Counted from the first letter of the stretch, positions 1 through 13,237 are shown. The stretch is DNA of 31,821 nt from Daphnia carinata (GCF_022539665.2 NW_026712469.1:1-31821), one strand, 5' to 3'. Numbers and translations: made by a program. Notes: generated by a model from the letters alone, not told the origin.

Positions 1-3000
1 TTAAATGTAGATCATGAAACTGATTCAATAACACTATATTCACATTGAATACACGTATATTTGATGCTGTTTGAATGTAGATCATGAAACTGATTCTATA
101 ACACTATATTCACATTGAATACACGTATATTTGATGCTGTTTGAATGTAGATATTTGAAACTGATTCTATAACACTATATTCACATTGAATACACGTATA
201 TTTGATGCTGTTTGAATGTAGATCATTGAAACTCACTGTATCACACTATATTCACATTGAATACACGTATATTTGATGCTGTTTGAATGTAGATCATGAA
301 ACTGATTCTATAACACTATATTCACATTGAATACACGTATATTTGATGCTGTTTGAATGTAGATATTGAAACTGATTCTATAACACTATATTCACATTGA
401 ATACACGTATATTTGATACTGTTTGAATGTAGATCATGAAACTGATTCTATAACACTATATTCACATTGAATACACGTATATTTGATACTGTTTGAATGT
501 AGATCATGAAACTGATTCTATAACACTATATTCACATTGAATACACGTATATTTGATACTGTTTGAATGTAGATCATGAAACTGATTCTATAACACTATA
601 TTCACATTGAATACACGTATATTTGATGCTGTTTGAATGTAGATATGAAACTCACTGTATAACACTATATTCACATTGAATACACGTAAATATTATGCTG
701 TTTGAATGTAGATCATTGAAACTGATTCTATAACACTATATTCACATTGAATACACGTATATTTGATACTGTTTGAATGTAGATCATGAAACTGATTCTA
801 TAACACTATATTCACATTGAATACACGTATATTTGATACTGTTTGAATGTAGATCATGAAACTGATTCTATAACACTATATTCACATTGAATACACGTAT
901 ATTTGATACTGTTTGAATGTAGATCATGAAACTGATTCTATAACACTATATTCACATTGAATACACGTATATTTGATGCTGTTTGAATGTAGATATTGAA
1001 ACTCACTGTATCACACTATATTCACATTGAATACACGTATATTTGATGCTGTTTGAATGTAGATATTGAAACTCACTGTATCACACTATATTCACATTGA
1101 ATACACGTATATTTGATGCTGTTTGAATGTAGATCATGAAACTCACTGTATCACACTATATTCACATTGAATACACGTATATTTGATACTGTTTGAATGT
1201 AGATCATGAAACTCATTCTATAACACTATATTCACATTGAATACACGTATATTTGATACTGTGTGAATGTAGATCATGAAACTGATTCTATAACCCTATA
1301 TTCACATTGAATACACGTATATTTGATACTGTGTGAATGTAGATCATGAAACTGATTGTATAACACTATATTCACATTGAATACACGTATATTTGATGCT
1401 GTTTGAATGTAGATCATGAAACTGATTCTATAACACTATATTCACATTGAATACACGTATATTTGATGCTGTTTGAATGTAGATATTGAAACTGATTCTA
1501 TCACACTATATTCACATTGAATACACGTATATTTGATACTGTTTGAATTTAGATCATGAAACTGATTCTATATCACTATATTCACATTGAATACACGTAT
1601 ATTTGATGCTGTTTGAATGTAGATATTGAAACTGATTCTATAACACTATATTCACATTGAATACACGTATATTTGATACTGTTTGAATGTAGATCATGAA
1701 ACTGATTCTATAACACTATATTCACATTGAATACACGTATATTTGATGTTGTTTGAATGTAGATATTGAAACTCACTGTATCACACTATATTCACATTGA
1801 ATACACGTATATTTGATACTGTTTGAATGTAGATCATGAAACTGATTCTATAACACTATATTCACATTGAATACACGTATATTTGATGCTGTTTGAATGT
1901 AGATCATGAAACTGATTCTATAACACTATATTCACATTGAATACACGTATATTTGATACTGTTTGAATGTAGATCATGAAACTGATTCTATAACACTATA
2001 TTCACATTGAATACACGTATATTTGATACTGTTTGAATGTAGATCATGAAACTGATTCTATAACACTATATTCACATTGAATACACGTATATTTGATGCT
2101 GTTTGAATGTAGATATTGAAACTCACTGTATCACACTATATTCACATTGAATACACGTATATTTGATGCTGTTTGAATGTAGATATTGAAACTCACTGTA
2201 TCACACTATATTCACATTGAATACACGTATATTTGATACTGTTTGAATGTAGATCATGAAACTGATTCTATAACACTATATTCACATTGAATACACGTAT
2301 ATTTGATGCTGTTTGAATGTAGATCATGAAACTGATTCTATAACACTATATTCACATTGAATACACGTATATTTGATACTGTTTGAATGTAGACCATCAA
2401 ACTGATTCTATAACACTATATTCACATTGAATACACGTATATTTGATGCTGTTTGAATGTAGATATTGAAACTCACTGTATCACACTATATTCACATTGA
2501 ATACACGTATATTTGATGCTGTTTGAATGTAGATCATGAAACTGATTCTATAACACTATATTCACATTGAATACACGTATATTTGATGCTGTTTGAATGT
2601 AGATATTGAAACTGATTCTATAACACTATATTCACATTGAATACACGTATATTTGATGCTGTTTGAATGTAGATATTGAAACTCACTCTATAACACTATA
2701 TTCACATTGAATACACGTATATTTGATGCTGTTTGAATGTAGATCATGAAACTCATTCTGTATCACACTATATTCACATTGAATACACGTATATTTGATA
2801 CTGTTTGAATGTAGATCATGAAACTGATTCTATAACACTATATTCACATTGAATACACGTATATTTGATGCTGTTTGAATGTAGATCATGAAACTGATTC
2901 TATAACACTATATTCACATTGAATACACGTATATTTGATACTGTTTGAATGTAGATCATGAAACTGATTCTATAACACTATATTCACATTGAATACACGT

Positions 3001-3443
3001 ATATTTGATGCTGTTTGAATGTAGATCATGAAACTGATTCTATAACACTATATTCACATTGAATACACGTATATTTGATACTGTTTGAATGTAGATATTG
3101 AAACTGATTCTATAACACTATATTCACATTGAATACACGTATATTTGATGCTGTTTGAATGTAGATATTGAAACTCATTCTATCACACTATATTCACATT
3201 GAATACACGTATATTTGATGCTGTTTGAATGTAGATCATGAAACTGATTCTATAACACTATATTCACATTGAATACACGTATATTTGATACTGTTTGAAT
3301 GTAGATCATGAAACTGATTCTATAACACTATATTCACATTGAATACACGTATATTTGATGCTGTTTGAATGTAGATATTGAAACTCACTGTATCACACTA
3401 TATTCACATTGAATACACGTATATTTGATACTGTTTGAATGTA
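1..3443 (+). repeat. Block I: mixed monomer families, left part
   Basis: About 49 copies. CAT-S copies with A57 or G57 alternate irregularly with ATT-K copies (for example around 997, 1067, 1767, 2107, 2177 and 2467). A57 is common. Single-copy oddities include a 71 bp head at 150 ('gatattt'), a copy at 642 with 'cgtaaatattatg' replacing the normal core, and two neighbouring copies near 1260 and 1330 that share the rare 'gtgtgaatg' tail. No gene or foreign insert is visible. Confidence 0.85.
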
Positions 3444-3522
3444 GATCATGAAACTGATTCTATAACACTATATTCACATTGAATACACGTATACGTATAT
3501 TTGATATATTTATTTGAATGTA
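3444..3522 (+). repeat. 79 bp aberrant monomer
   Basis: The core carries a 6 bp duplication ('cgtatacgtata' in place of 'cgtata'), and the 'gatactgttt' segment is replaced by 'gatatattta' with 3 extra bases. The head of the next copy is also unusual ('gatcattg', one T longer). This copy marks the switch from the mixed Block I to the G57-rich Block II. Confidence 0.8.
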
Positions 3523-3733
3523 GATCATTGAAACTGATTCTATAACACTATATTCACATTGAATACACGTATATTTGATGCTGTTTGAATGTAGATCATG
3601 AAACTGATTCTATAACACTATATTCACATTGAATACACGTATATTTGATGCTGTTTGAATGTAGATATTGAAACTGATTCTATAACACTATATTCACATT
3701 GAATACACGTATATTTGATACTGTTTGAATGTA

Positions 3734-3747
3734 GATATTGAGATGTA
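3734..3747 (+). repeat. 14 bp remnant monomer
   Basis: Only 'gatattgagatgta' remains between two full copies: the first 8 bases of an ATT head fused to the last few of a tail. It is a deletion of about 56 bp, as expected from unequal exchange or replication slippage within the array. Confidence 0.85.
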
Positions 3748-5499
3748 GATCATGAAACTGATTCTATAACACTATATTCACATTGAATACACGTATATTT
3801 GATGCTGTTTGAATGTAGATCATGAAACTGATTCTATAACACTATATTCACATTGAATACACGTATATTTGATGCTGTTTGAATGTAGATATTGAAACTG
3901 ATTCTATAACACTATATTCACATTGAATACACGTATATTTGATACTGTTTGAATGTAGATCATGAAACTGATTCTATAACACTATATTCACATTGAATAC
4001 ACGTATATTTGATGCTGTTTGAATGTAGATATTGAAACTGATTCTATAACACTATATTCACATTGAATACACGTATATTTGATGCTGTTTGAATGTAGAT
4101 CATGAAACTGATTCTATAACACTATATTCACATTGAATACACGTATATTTGATGCTGTTTGAATGTAGATATGAAACTGATTCTATAACACTATATTCAC
4201 ATTGAATACACGTATATTTGATGCTGTTTGAATGTAGATATTGAAACTGATTCTATAACACTATATTCACATTGAATACACGTATATTTGATGCTGTTTG
4301 AATGTAGATATTGAAACTGATTCTATAACACTATATTCACATTGAATACACGTATATTTGATACTGTTTGAATGTAGATCATGAAACTGATTCTATAACA
4401 CTATATTCACATTGAATACACGTATATTTGATGCTGTTTGAATGTAGATATTGAAACTGATTCTATAACACTATATTCACATTGAATACACGTATATTTG
4501 ATACTGTTTGAATGTAGATCATGAAACTGATTCTATAACACTATATTCATTGAATACACGTATATTTGATGCTGTTTGAATGTAGATATTGAAACTGATT
4601 CTATCACACTATATTCACATTGAATACACGTATATTTGATGCTGTTTGAATGTAGATCATGAAACTGATTCTATAACACTATATTCACATTGAATACACG
4701 TATATTTGATGCTGTTTGAATGTAGATATTGAAACTGATTCTATAACACTATATTCACATTGAATACACGTATATTTGATGCTGTTTGAATGTAGATATT
4801 GAAACTGATTCTATCACACTATATTCACATTGAATACACGTATATTTGATGCTGTTTGAATGTAGATCATTGAAACTGATTCTATAACACTATATTCACA
4901 TTGAATACACGTATATTTGATGCTGTTTGAATGTAGATATTGAAACTGATTCTATAACACTATATTCATTGAATACACGTATATTTGATGCTGTTTGAAT
5001 GTAGATATTGAAACTGATTCTATAACACTATATTCACATTGAATACACGTATATTTGATGCTGTTTGAATGTAGATATTGAAACTCATGTATCTATAACA
5101 CTATATTCACATTGAATACACGTATATTTGATGCTGTTTGAATGTAGATATTGAAACTGATTCTATAACACTATATTCACATTGAATACACGTATATTTG
5201 ATGCTGTTTGAATGTAGATATTGAAACTGATTCTATAACACTATATTCACATTGAATACACGTATATTTGATGCTGTTTGAATGTAGATATTGAAACTCA
5301 CTGTATCATAACACTATATTCACATTGAATACACGTATATTTGATGCTGTTTGAATGTAGATCATGAAACTGATTCTATAACACTATATTCACATTGAAT
5401 ACACGTATATTTGATGCTGTTTGAATGTAGATATTGAAACTGATTGTATAACACTATATTCACATTGAATACACGTATATTTGATGCTGTTTGAATGTA

Positions 5500-5582
5500 G
5501 ATATGAAACTCACTGTATGAAACTGATTCTATAACACTATATTCACATTGAATACACGTATATTTGATGCTGTTTGAATGTA
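5500..5582 (+). repeat. 83 bp chimeric monomer with duplicated head
   Basis: A 'gatatgaaactcactgtat' K-type start is followed at once by 'gaaactgattctat' of an S-type copy, after which the monomer continues normally. The join lies at the shared 'gaaact', so one copy contains both middle forms in series. It records an exchange or slippage event between the two families. Confidence 0.82.
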
Positions 5583-6492
5583 GATATTGAAACTGATTCT
5601 ATAACACTATATTCACATTGAATACACGTATATTTGATGCTGTTTGAATGTAGATATTGAAACTCATTCTATAACACTATATTCACAATGAATGCACGTA
5701 TATTTGATGCTGTTTGAATGTAGATCATGAAACTGATTCTATAACACTATATTCACATTGAATACACGTATATTTGATGCTGTTTGAATGTAGATCATGA
5801 AACTGATTCTATAACACTATATTCACATTGAATACACGTATATTTGATGCTGTTTGAATGTAGATATTGAAACTCATTCTATAACACTATATTCACAATG
5901 AATACACTTATATTTGATGCTGTTTGAATGTAGATCATGAAACTGATTCTATAACACTATATTCACATTGAATACACGTATATTTGATGCTGTTTGAATG
6001 TAGATATTGAAACTGATTCTATAACACTATATTCACATTGAATACACGTATATTTGATGCTGTTTGAATGTAGATATTGAAACTGATTCTATAACACTAT
6101 ATTCACATTGAATACACGTATATTTGATGCTGTTTGAATGTAGATATTGAAACTGATTCTATAACACTATATTCACATTGAATACACGTATATTTGATGC
6201 TGTTTGAATGTAGATATTGAAACTCACTCTATAACACTATATTCACATTGAATACACGTATATTTGATACTGTTTGAATGTAGATCATGAAACTGATTCT
6301 ATAACACTATATTCACATTGAATACACGTATATTTGATGCTGTTTGAATGTAGATATTGAAACTGATTCTATAACACTATATTCACATTGAATACACGTA
6401 TATTTGATGCTGTTTGAATGTAGATATTGAAACTGATTCTATAACACTATATTCACATTGAATACACGTATATTTGATGCTGTTTGAATGTA

Positions 6493-6567
6493 GATGTGAA
6501 ACTGAAACTGATTGTATAACACTATATTCACATTGAATACACGTATATTTGATGCTGTTTGAATGTA
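6493..6567 (+). repeat. 75 bp monomer with 'gaaact' duplication
   Basis: The head reads 'gatgtgaaactgaaactg': the 'gaaact' element is present twice, and the base pattern before it is altered. The rest of the copy is normal. The event resembles the one at 5500 and starts from the same short motif. Confidence 0.78.
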
Positions 6568-6987
6568 GATATTGAAACTCATTCTATAACACTATATTCA
6601 CATTGAATACACGTATATTTGATGCTGTTTGAATGTATATCATGAAACTGATTCTATAACACTATATTCACATTGAATACACGTATATTTGATGCTGTTT
6701 GAATGTAGATATTGAAACTGATTCTATAACACTATATTCACATTGAATACACGTATATTTGATGCTGTTTGAATGTAGATATTGAAACTGATTCTATAAC
6801 ACTATATTCACATTGAATACACGTATATTTGATGCTGTTTGAATGTAGATATTGAAACTGATTCTATAACACTATATTCACATTGAATACACGTATATTT
6901 GATGCTGTTTGAATGTAGATATTGAAACTGATTCTATAACACTATATTCACATTGAATACACGTATATTTGATGCTGTTTGAATGTA

Positions 6988-7088
6988 GATATTGAAACTG
7001 AAACTGAATACGTACGTATATTTGATTATAACACTATATTATAACACTATACATTGAATACACGTATATTTGATGCTGTTTGAATGTA
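6988..7088 (+). repeat. 101 bp scrambled monomer
   Basis: This copy contains a doubled 'aaactg', a 'tacgtacgta' palindrome, a jump from 'tatatttgat' to 'tataacac', and a doubled 'tataacactata', before the normal core resumes. All pieces derive from the satellite; no foreign sequence is present. At least three local duplication or deletion steps are needed to explain it, making it the most rearranged single unit in the left half. Confidence 0.8.
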
Positions 7089-7118
7089 GATATTGAAACT
7101 GATTCTATAACACTATAT

Positions 7119-7442
7119 TCACATTGAATACACGTATATTTGATGCTGTTTGAATGTAGATATTGAAACTGATTCTATAACACTATATTCACATTGAATA
7201 CACGTATATTTGATGCTGTTTGAATGTAGATATGAAACTGATTCTATAACACTATATTCACATTGAATACACGTATATTTGATGCTGTTTGAATGTAGAT
7301 ATGAAACTGATTCTATAACACTATATTCACATTGAATACACGTATATTTGATGCTGTTTGAATGTAGATATTGAAACTCATTGTATAACACTATATTCAC
7401 ATTGAATACACGTATATTTGATGCTGTTTGAATGTAGATCAT
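7119..7442 (-). other. Spurious reverse-strand open frame over 69 bp monomers (not a gene)
   Basis: A 107-codon open frame runs across about five copies. It stays open because consecutive copies at about 7229 and 7298 have 69 bp heads ('gatatgaaac'), which keep the one stop-free reverse frame in register, and because the copy near 7380 has 'gtataac', which removes a reverse stop. The product would simply repeat the monomer in different frames. There is no independent codon signal, so it is not called a gene. Confidence 0.9.
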
Positions 7443-8280
7443 GAAACTGATTCTATAACACTATATTCACATTGAATACACGTATATTTGATGCTGTTTG
7501 AATGTAGATATTGAAACTGATTGTATCACACTATATATATTCACATTGAATACACGTATATTTGATGCTGTTTGAATGTAGATCATGAAACTGATTCTAT
7601 AACACTATATTCACATTGAATACACGTATATTTGATGCTGTTTGAATGTAGATATTGAAACTGATTGTAACACTATATTCACATTGAATACACGTATATT
7701 TGATGCTGTTTGAATGTAGATCATTGAAACTGATTCTATAACACTATATTCACATTGAATACACGTATATTTGATGCTGTTTGAATGTAGATATTGAAAC
7801 TGATTCTATAACACTATATTCACATTGAATACACGTATATTTGATGCTGTTTGAATGTAGATATTGAAACTGATTCTATAACACTATATTCACATTGAAT
7901 ACACGTATATTTGATGCTGTTTGAATGTAGATATTGAAACTGATTGTATAACACTATATTCACATTGAATACACGTATATTTGATGCTGTTTGAATGTAG
8001 ATATTGAAACTGATTCTATAACACTATATTCACATTGAATACACGTATATTTGATGCTGTTTGAATGTAGATCATGAAACTGATTCTATAACACTATATT
8101 CACATTGAATACACGTATATTTGATGCTGTTTGAATGTAGATATTGAAACTGATTCTATAACACTATATTCACATTGAATACACGTATATTTGATGCTGT
8201 TTGAATGTAGATCATTGAAACTGATTCTATAACACTATATTCACATTGAATACACGTATATTTGATGCTGTTTGAATGTA

Positions 8281-8350
8281 GATCATGAAACTGATTCTAT
8301 AACACTATATTCACATTGAATACACGTATATTTGATGCTGTTTGAATGTA
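8281..8350 (+). repeat. Reference monomer, type 4 form (CAT head, S middle, G57)
   Basis: This is an unmutated 70 bp copy used here to define numbering. Head 'gatcatgaaa' is positions 1-10, the S middle 'gattctata' is 13-21, 'cactatattcacattgaa' covers 23-40, the CpG lies in 'acacgtat' (42-49), G57 lies in 'gatgctg' (54-60) and the tail 'tttgaatgta' is 61-70. The CAT head creates a GATC site (positions 1-4) and a TCATGA palindrome (3-8), which ATT-head copies lack. Many copies elsewhere are identical to it. Confidence 0.95.
8308..8322. other. 15 bp dyad symmetry in the monomer core (representative copy)
   Basis: Positions 28-42 read TATTCA-CAT-TGAATA: two 6 bp arms that are exact reverse complements around a 3-base centre. 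The dyad recurs in nearly every copy at 70 bp spacing and sits three bases before the only CpG of the monomer (45-46). Short dyads are known from centromeric satellites that lack a CENP-B box, and may be protein-binding sites or extrude as hairpins. Either role here is inference. Confidence 0.75.
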
Positions 8351-8630
8351 GATATTGAAACTGATTCTATAACACTATATTCACATTGAATACACGTATA
8401 TTTGATGCTGTTTGAATGTAGATATTGAAACTGATTCTATAACACTATATTCACATTGAATACACGTATATTTGATGCTGTTTGAATGTAGATCATGAAA
8501 CTGATTCTATAACACTATATTCACATTGAATACACGTATATTTGATGCTGTTTGAATGTAGATCATGAAACTGATTCTATAACACTATATTCACATTGAA
8601 TACACGTATATTTGATGCTGTTTGAATGTA

Positions 8631-8700
8631 GATATTGAAACTCACTGTATCACACTATATTCACATTGAATACACGTATATTTGATACTGTTTGAATGTA
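8631..8700 (+). repeat. Reference monomer with ATT head, K middle and A57
   Basis: This copy has head 'gatattgaaa', K middle 'cactgtatc' at positions 13-21 and A57 ('gatactg'). It differs from the 8281 reference at positions 4, 5, 13, 15, 17, 21 and 57. The preceding copy ends with G57 and the following copy starts with CAT, which is the usual context of K copies in the mixed parts of the array. It is the first full K copy after about 5 kb without one. Confidence 0.93.
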
Positions 8701-8770
8701 GATCATGAAACTGATTCTATAACACTATATTCACATTGAATACACGTATATTTGATGCTGTTTGAATGTA

Positions 8771-8840
8771 GATATTGAAACTGATTCTATAACACTATAT
8801 TCACATTGAATACACGTATATTTGATGCTGTTTGAATGTA
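8771..8840 (+). repeat. Reference monomer, type 3 (ATT head, S middle, G57)
   Basis: This copy joins the ATT head of the K family to the S middle 'gattctata' of the CAT family, and carries G57. It looks like a recombinant between the two other families, with the switch between positions 6 and 13. It is the commonest form in the centre of the window and is almost the only form in 16559-21284. Confidence 0.9.
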
Positions 8841-10620
8841 GATATTGAAACTGATTCTATAACACTATATTCACATTGAATACACGTATATTTGATGCTG
8901 TTTGAATGTAGATATTGAAACTGATTCTATAACACTATATTCACATTGAATACACGTATATTTGATGCTGTTTGAATGTAGATCATGAAACTGATTCTAT
9001 AACACTATATTCACATTGAATACACGTATATTTGATACTGTTTGAATGTAGATATTGAAACTGATTCTATAACACTATATTCACATTGAATACACGTATA
9101 TTTGATACTGTTTGAATGTAGATCATGAAACTGATTCTATAACACTATATTCACATTGAATACACGTATATTTGATGCTGTTTGAATGTAGATATTGAAA
9201 CTGATTCTATAACACTATATTCACAATGAATGCACGTATATTTGATGCTGTTTGAATGTAGATCATGAAACTGATTCTATAACACTATATTCACATTGAA
9301 TACACGTATATTTGATGCTGTTTGAATGTAGATATTGAAACTGATTGTATAACACTATATTCACATTGAATACACGTATATTTGATACTGTTTGAATGTA
9401 GATCATGAAACTGATTCTATAACACTATATTCACATTGAATACACGTATATTTGATGCTGTTTGAATGTAGATATTGAAACTGATTGTATAACACTATAT
9501 TCACATTGAATACACGTATATTTGATACTGTTTGAATGTAGATATTGAAACTGATTCTATAACACTATATTCACATTGAATACACGTATATTTGATGCTG
9601 TTTGAATGTAGATCATGAAACTGATTCTATAACACTATATTCACATTGAATACACGTATATTTGATGCTGTTTGAATGTAGATATTGAAACTGACTGTAT
9701 CACACTATATTCACATTGAATACACGTATATTTGATACTGTTTGAATGTAGATCATGAAACTGATTCTATAACACTATATTCACATTGAATACACGTATA
9801 TTTGATGCTGTTTGAATGTAGATATTGAAACTCACTGTATCACACTATATTCACATTGAATACACGTATATTTGATGCTGTTTGAATGTAGATATTGAAA
9901 CTGATTCTATAACACTATATTCACATTGAATACACGTATATTTGATGCTGTTTGAATGTAGATATTGAAACTGATTCTATAACACTATATTCACATTGAA
10001 TACACGTATATTTGATGCTGTTTGAATGTAGATATTGAAACTCTATATCACACTATATTCACATTGAATACACGTATATTTGATGCTGTTTGAATGTAGA
10101 TATTGAAACTGATTCTATAACACTATATTCACATTGAATACACGTATATTTGATGCTGTTTGAATGTAGATATTGAAACTGATTCTATAACACTATATTC
10201 ACATTGAATACACGTATATTTGATGCTGTTTGAATGTAGATATTGAAACTGATTCTATAACACTATATTCACATTGAATACACGTATATTTGATGCTGTT
10301 TGAATGTAGATATTGAAACTGATTCTATAACACTATATTCACATTGAATACACGTATATTTGATGCTGTTTGAATGTAGATATTGAAACTGATTGTATAA
10401 CACTATATTCACATTGAATACACGTATATTTGATGCTGTTTGAATGTAGATATTGAAACTGATTCTATAACACTATATTCACATTGAATACACGTATATT
10501 TGATGCTGTTTGAATGTAGATATTGAAACTCATTCTATAACACTATATTCACATTGAATACACGTATATTTGATGCTGTTTGAATGTAGATATTGAAACT
10601 GATTCTATATCACACTATAT

Positions 10621-10815
10621 TCACATTGAATACACGTATATTTGATGCTGTTTGAATGTAGATATTGAAACTGATTCTATAACACTATATTCACATTGAA
10701 TACACGTATATTTGATGCTGTTTGAATGTAGATATTGAAACTCACTGTATAACACTATATTCACATTGAATACACGTATATTTGATGCTGTTTGAATGTA
10801 GATATTGAAACTCAC
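10621..10815 (-). other. Spurious 64-codon reverse open frame (not a gene)
   Basis: The frame reads the same monomer successively in its three frames. It survives because copies in this stretch lack the usual reverse stops: ATT heads remove the one at positions 3-5, and the 'cactgtataac' hybrid near 10740 removes the one at 17-19 without creating the K-type stop at 20-22. It is a by-product of monomer variants and has no sign of coding constraint. Confidence 0.9.
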
Positions 10816-10870
10816 TGTATCACACTATATTCACATTGAATACACGTATATTTGATACTGTTTGAATGTA

Positions 10871-11003
10871 GATCATGAAACTGATTCTATAACACTATAT
10901 TCACATTGAATACACGTATATTTTCTGTTTGAATGTAGATATTGAAACTCACTGTATCACTATATTCACATTGAATACACGTATATTTGACTGTTTGAAT
11001 GTA
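10871..11003 (+). repeat. Two shortened neighbouring monomers (67 and 66 bp)
   Basis: The first copy reads 'tatattttctgtttg' where 'tatatttgatgctgtttg' is expected. The second has 'tatttgactgtttg' and also a shortened 'gtatcactata' middle. Independent small deletions in adjacent copies at the same place suggest a locally unstable site or an uncertain stretch of sequence. Confidence 0.75.
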
Positions 11004-13237
11004 GATATTGAAACTGATTCTATAACACTATATTCACATTGAATACACGTATATTTGATGCTGTTTGAATGTAGATATGAAACTGATTCTATAACACTAT
11101 ATTCACATTGAATACACGTATATTTGATGCTGTTTGAATGTAGATATTGAAACTGATTCTATAACACTATATTCACATTGAATACACGTATATTTGATGC
11201 TGTTTGAATGTAGATCATGAAACTGATTCTATAACACTATATTCACATTGAATACACGTATATTTGATGCTGTTTGAATGTAGATATTGAAACTGATTCT
11301 ATAACACTATATTCACATTGAATACACGTATATTTGATGCTGTTTGAATGTAGATATTGAAACTGATTCTATAACACTATATTCACATTGAATACACGTA
11401 TATTTGATGCTGTTTGAATGTAGATATTGAAACTGATTCTATAACACTATATTCACATTGAATACACGTATATTTGATGCTGTTTGAATGTAGATATTGA
11501 AACTGATTCTATAACACTATATTCACATTGAATACACGTATATTTGATGCTGTTTGAATGTAGATCATGAAACTGATTCTATAACACTATATTCACATTG
11601 AATACACGTATATTTGATGCTGTTTGAATGTAGATATTGAAACTCACTGTATCACACTATATTCACATTGAATACACGTATATTTGATGCTGTTTGAATG
11701 TAGATATTGAAACTGATTCTATATCACTATATTCACATTGAATACACGTATATTTGATGCTGTTTGAATGTAGATATTGAAACTCACTGTATCACACTAT
11801 ATTCACATTGAATACACGTATATTTGATGCTGTTTGAATGTAGATCATGAAACTGATTCTATAACACTATATTCACATTGAATACACGTATATTTGATGC
11901 TGTTTGAATGTAGATATTGAAACTGATTCTATAACACTATATTCACATTGAATACACGTATATTTGATGCTGTTTGAATGTAGATATTGAAACTGATATC
12001 ATAACTATATTCACATTGAATACACGTATATTTGATGCTGTTTGAATGTAGATCATGAAACTGATTCTATAACACTATATTCACATTGAATACACGTATA
12101 TTTGATGCTGTTTGAATGTAGATATTGAAACTGATTCTATAACACTATATTCACATTGAATACACGTATATTTGATGCTGTTTGAATGTAGATATTGAAA
12201 CTGATTCTATAACACTATATTCACATTGAATACACGTATATTTGATGCTGTTTGAATGTAGATATTGAAACTCACTGTATAACACTATATTCACATTGAA
12301 TACACGTATATTTGATGCTGTTTGAATGTAGATATTGAAACTGACTGTATAACACTATATTCACATTGAATACACGTATATTTGATGCTGTTTGAATGTA
12401 GATATTGAAACTGATTCTATAACACTATATTCACATTGAATACACGTATATTTGATGCTGTTTGAATGTAGATATGAAACTCACTATATCACTATATTCA
12501 CATTGAATACACGTATATTTGATGCTGTTTGAATGTAGATATTGAAACTGATGTCTATAACACTATATTCACATTGAATACACGTATATTTGATGCTGTT
12601 TGAATGTAGATCATGAAACTGATTCTATAACACTATATTCACATTGAATACACGTATATTTGATACTGTTTGAATGTAGATATTGAAACTCACTGTATCA
12701 CACTATATTCACATTGAATACACGTATATTTGATACTGTTTGAATGTAGATCATGAAACTGATTCTATAACACTATATTCACATTGAATACACGTATATT
12801 TGATGCTGTTTGAATGTAGATATTGAAACTCACTGTATCATACTATATTCACATTGAATACACGTATATTTGATACTGTTTGAATGTAGATATGAAACTG
12901 ATTCTATAACACTATATTCACATTGAATACACGTATATTTGATGCTGTTTGAATGTAGATATTGAAACTCATTCTATAACACTATATTCACAATGAATGC
13001 ACGTATATTTGATGCTGTTTGAATGTAGATCATGAAACTGATTCTATAACACTATATTCACATTGAATACACGTATATTTGATGCTGTTTGAATGTAGAT
13101 ATTGAAACTGATTCTATAACACTATATTCACATTGAATACACGTATATTTGATGCTGTTTGAATGTAGATATTGAAACTCATTCTATAACACTATATTCA
13201 CATTACATACACGTATATTTGATGCTGTTTGAATGTA

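Larger units (their letters stand above)
3444..8630 (+). repeat. Block II: types 3 and 4, almost all G57
   Basis: About 74 copies, nearly all with S middles and G57. A57 is seen only occasionally (near 3720, 3930, 4360, 4500 and 6270) and is absent from about 6275 to 8690. No complete K middle ('cactgtatcac') appears between about 3390 and 8640; only hybrids such as those near 5290 and 5510 occur. CAT and ATT heads are interspersed. The block contains several length-aberrant copies, listed separately. No gene is visible. Confidence 0.82.
8631..13237 (+). repeat. Block III: types 3 and 4 with interspersed K copies
   Basis: About 66 copies. G57 still dominates, but K middles return (8641, about 9830, 10805, 11640, 11780, 12690 and 12830), often followed by A57 and a CAT head. 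Runs of identical type 3 copies are seen near 10090-10370 and 11290-11500. Short copies cluster at 10871-11003 (67 and 66 bp, both trimmed near 'tttgatgctg') and at 11983 (68 bp). No gene is visible. Confidence 0.82.

Noticed and set aside
7119-7442. 107-codon reverse-strand open frame as a possible gene
   Set aside because: It is satellite sequence read in shifting frames, kept open by 69 bp copies and a lost stop. No start context, domain or independent codon pattern is visible.
10621-10815. 64-codon reverse-strand open frame as a possible small protein gene
   Set aside because: It reads the same monomer in three successive frames, kept open by ATT heads and a hybrid middle that remove reverse stops.
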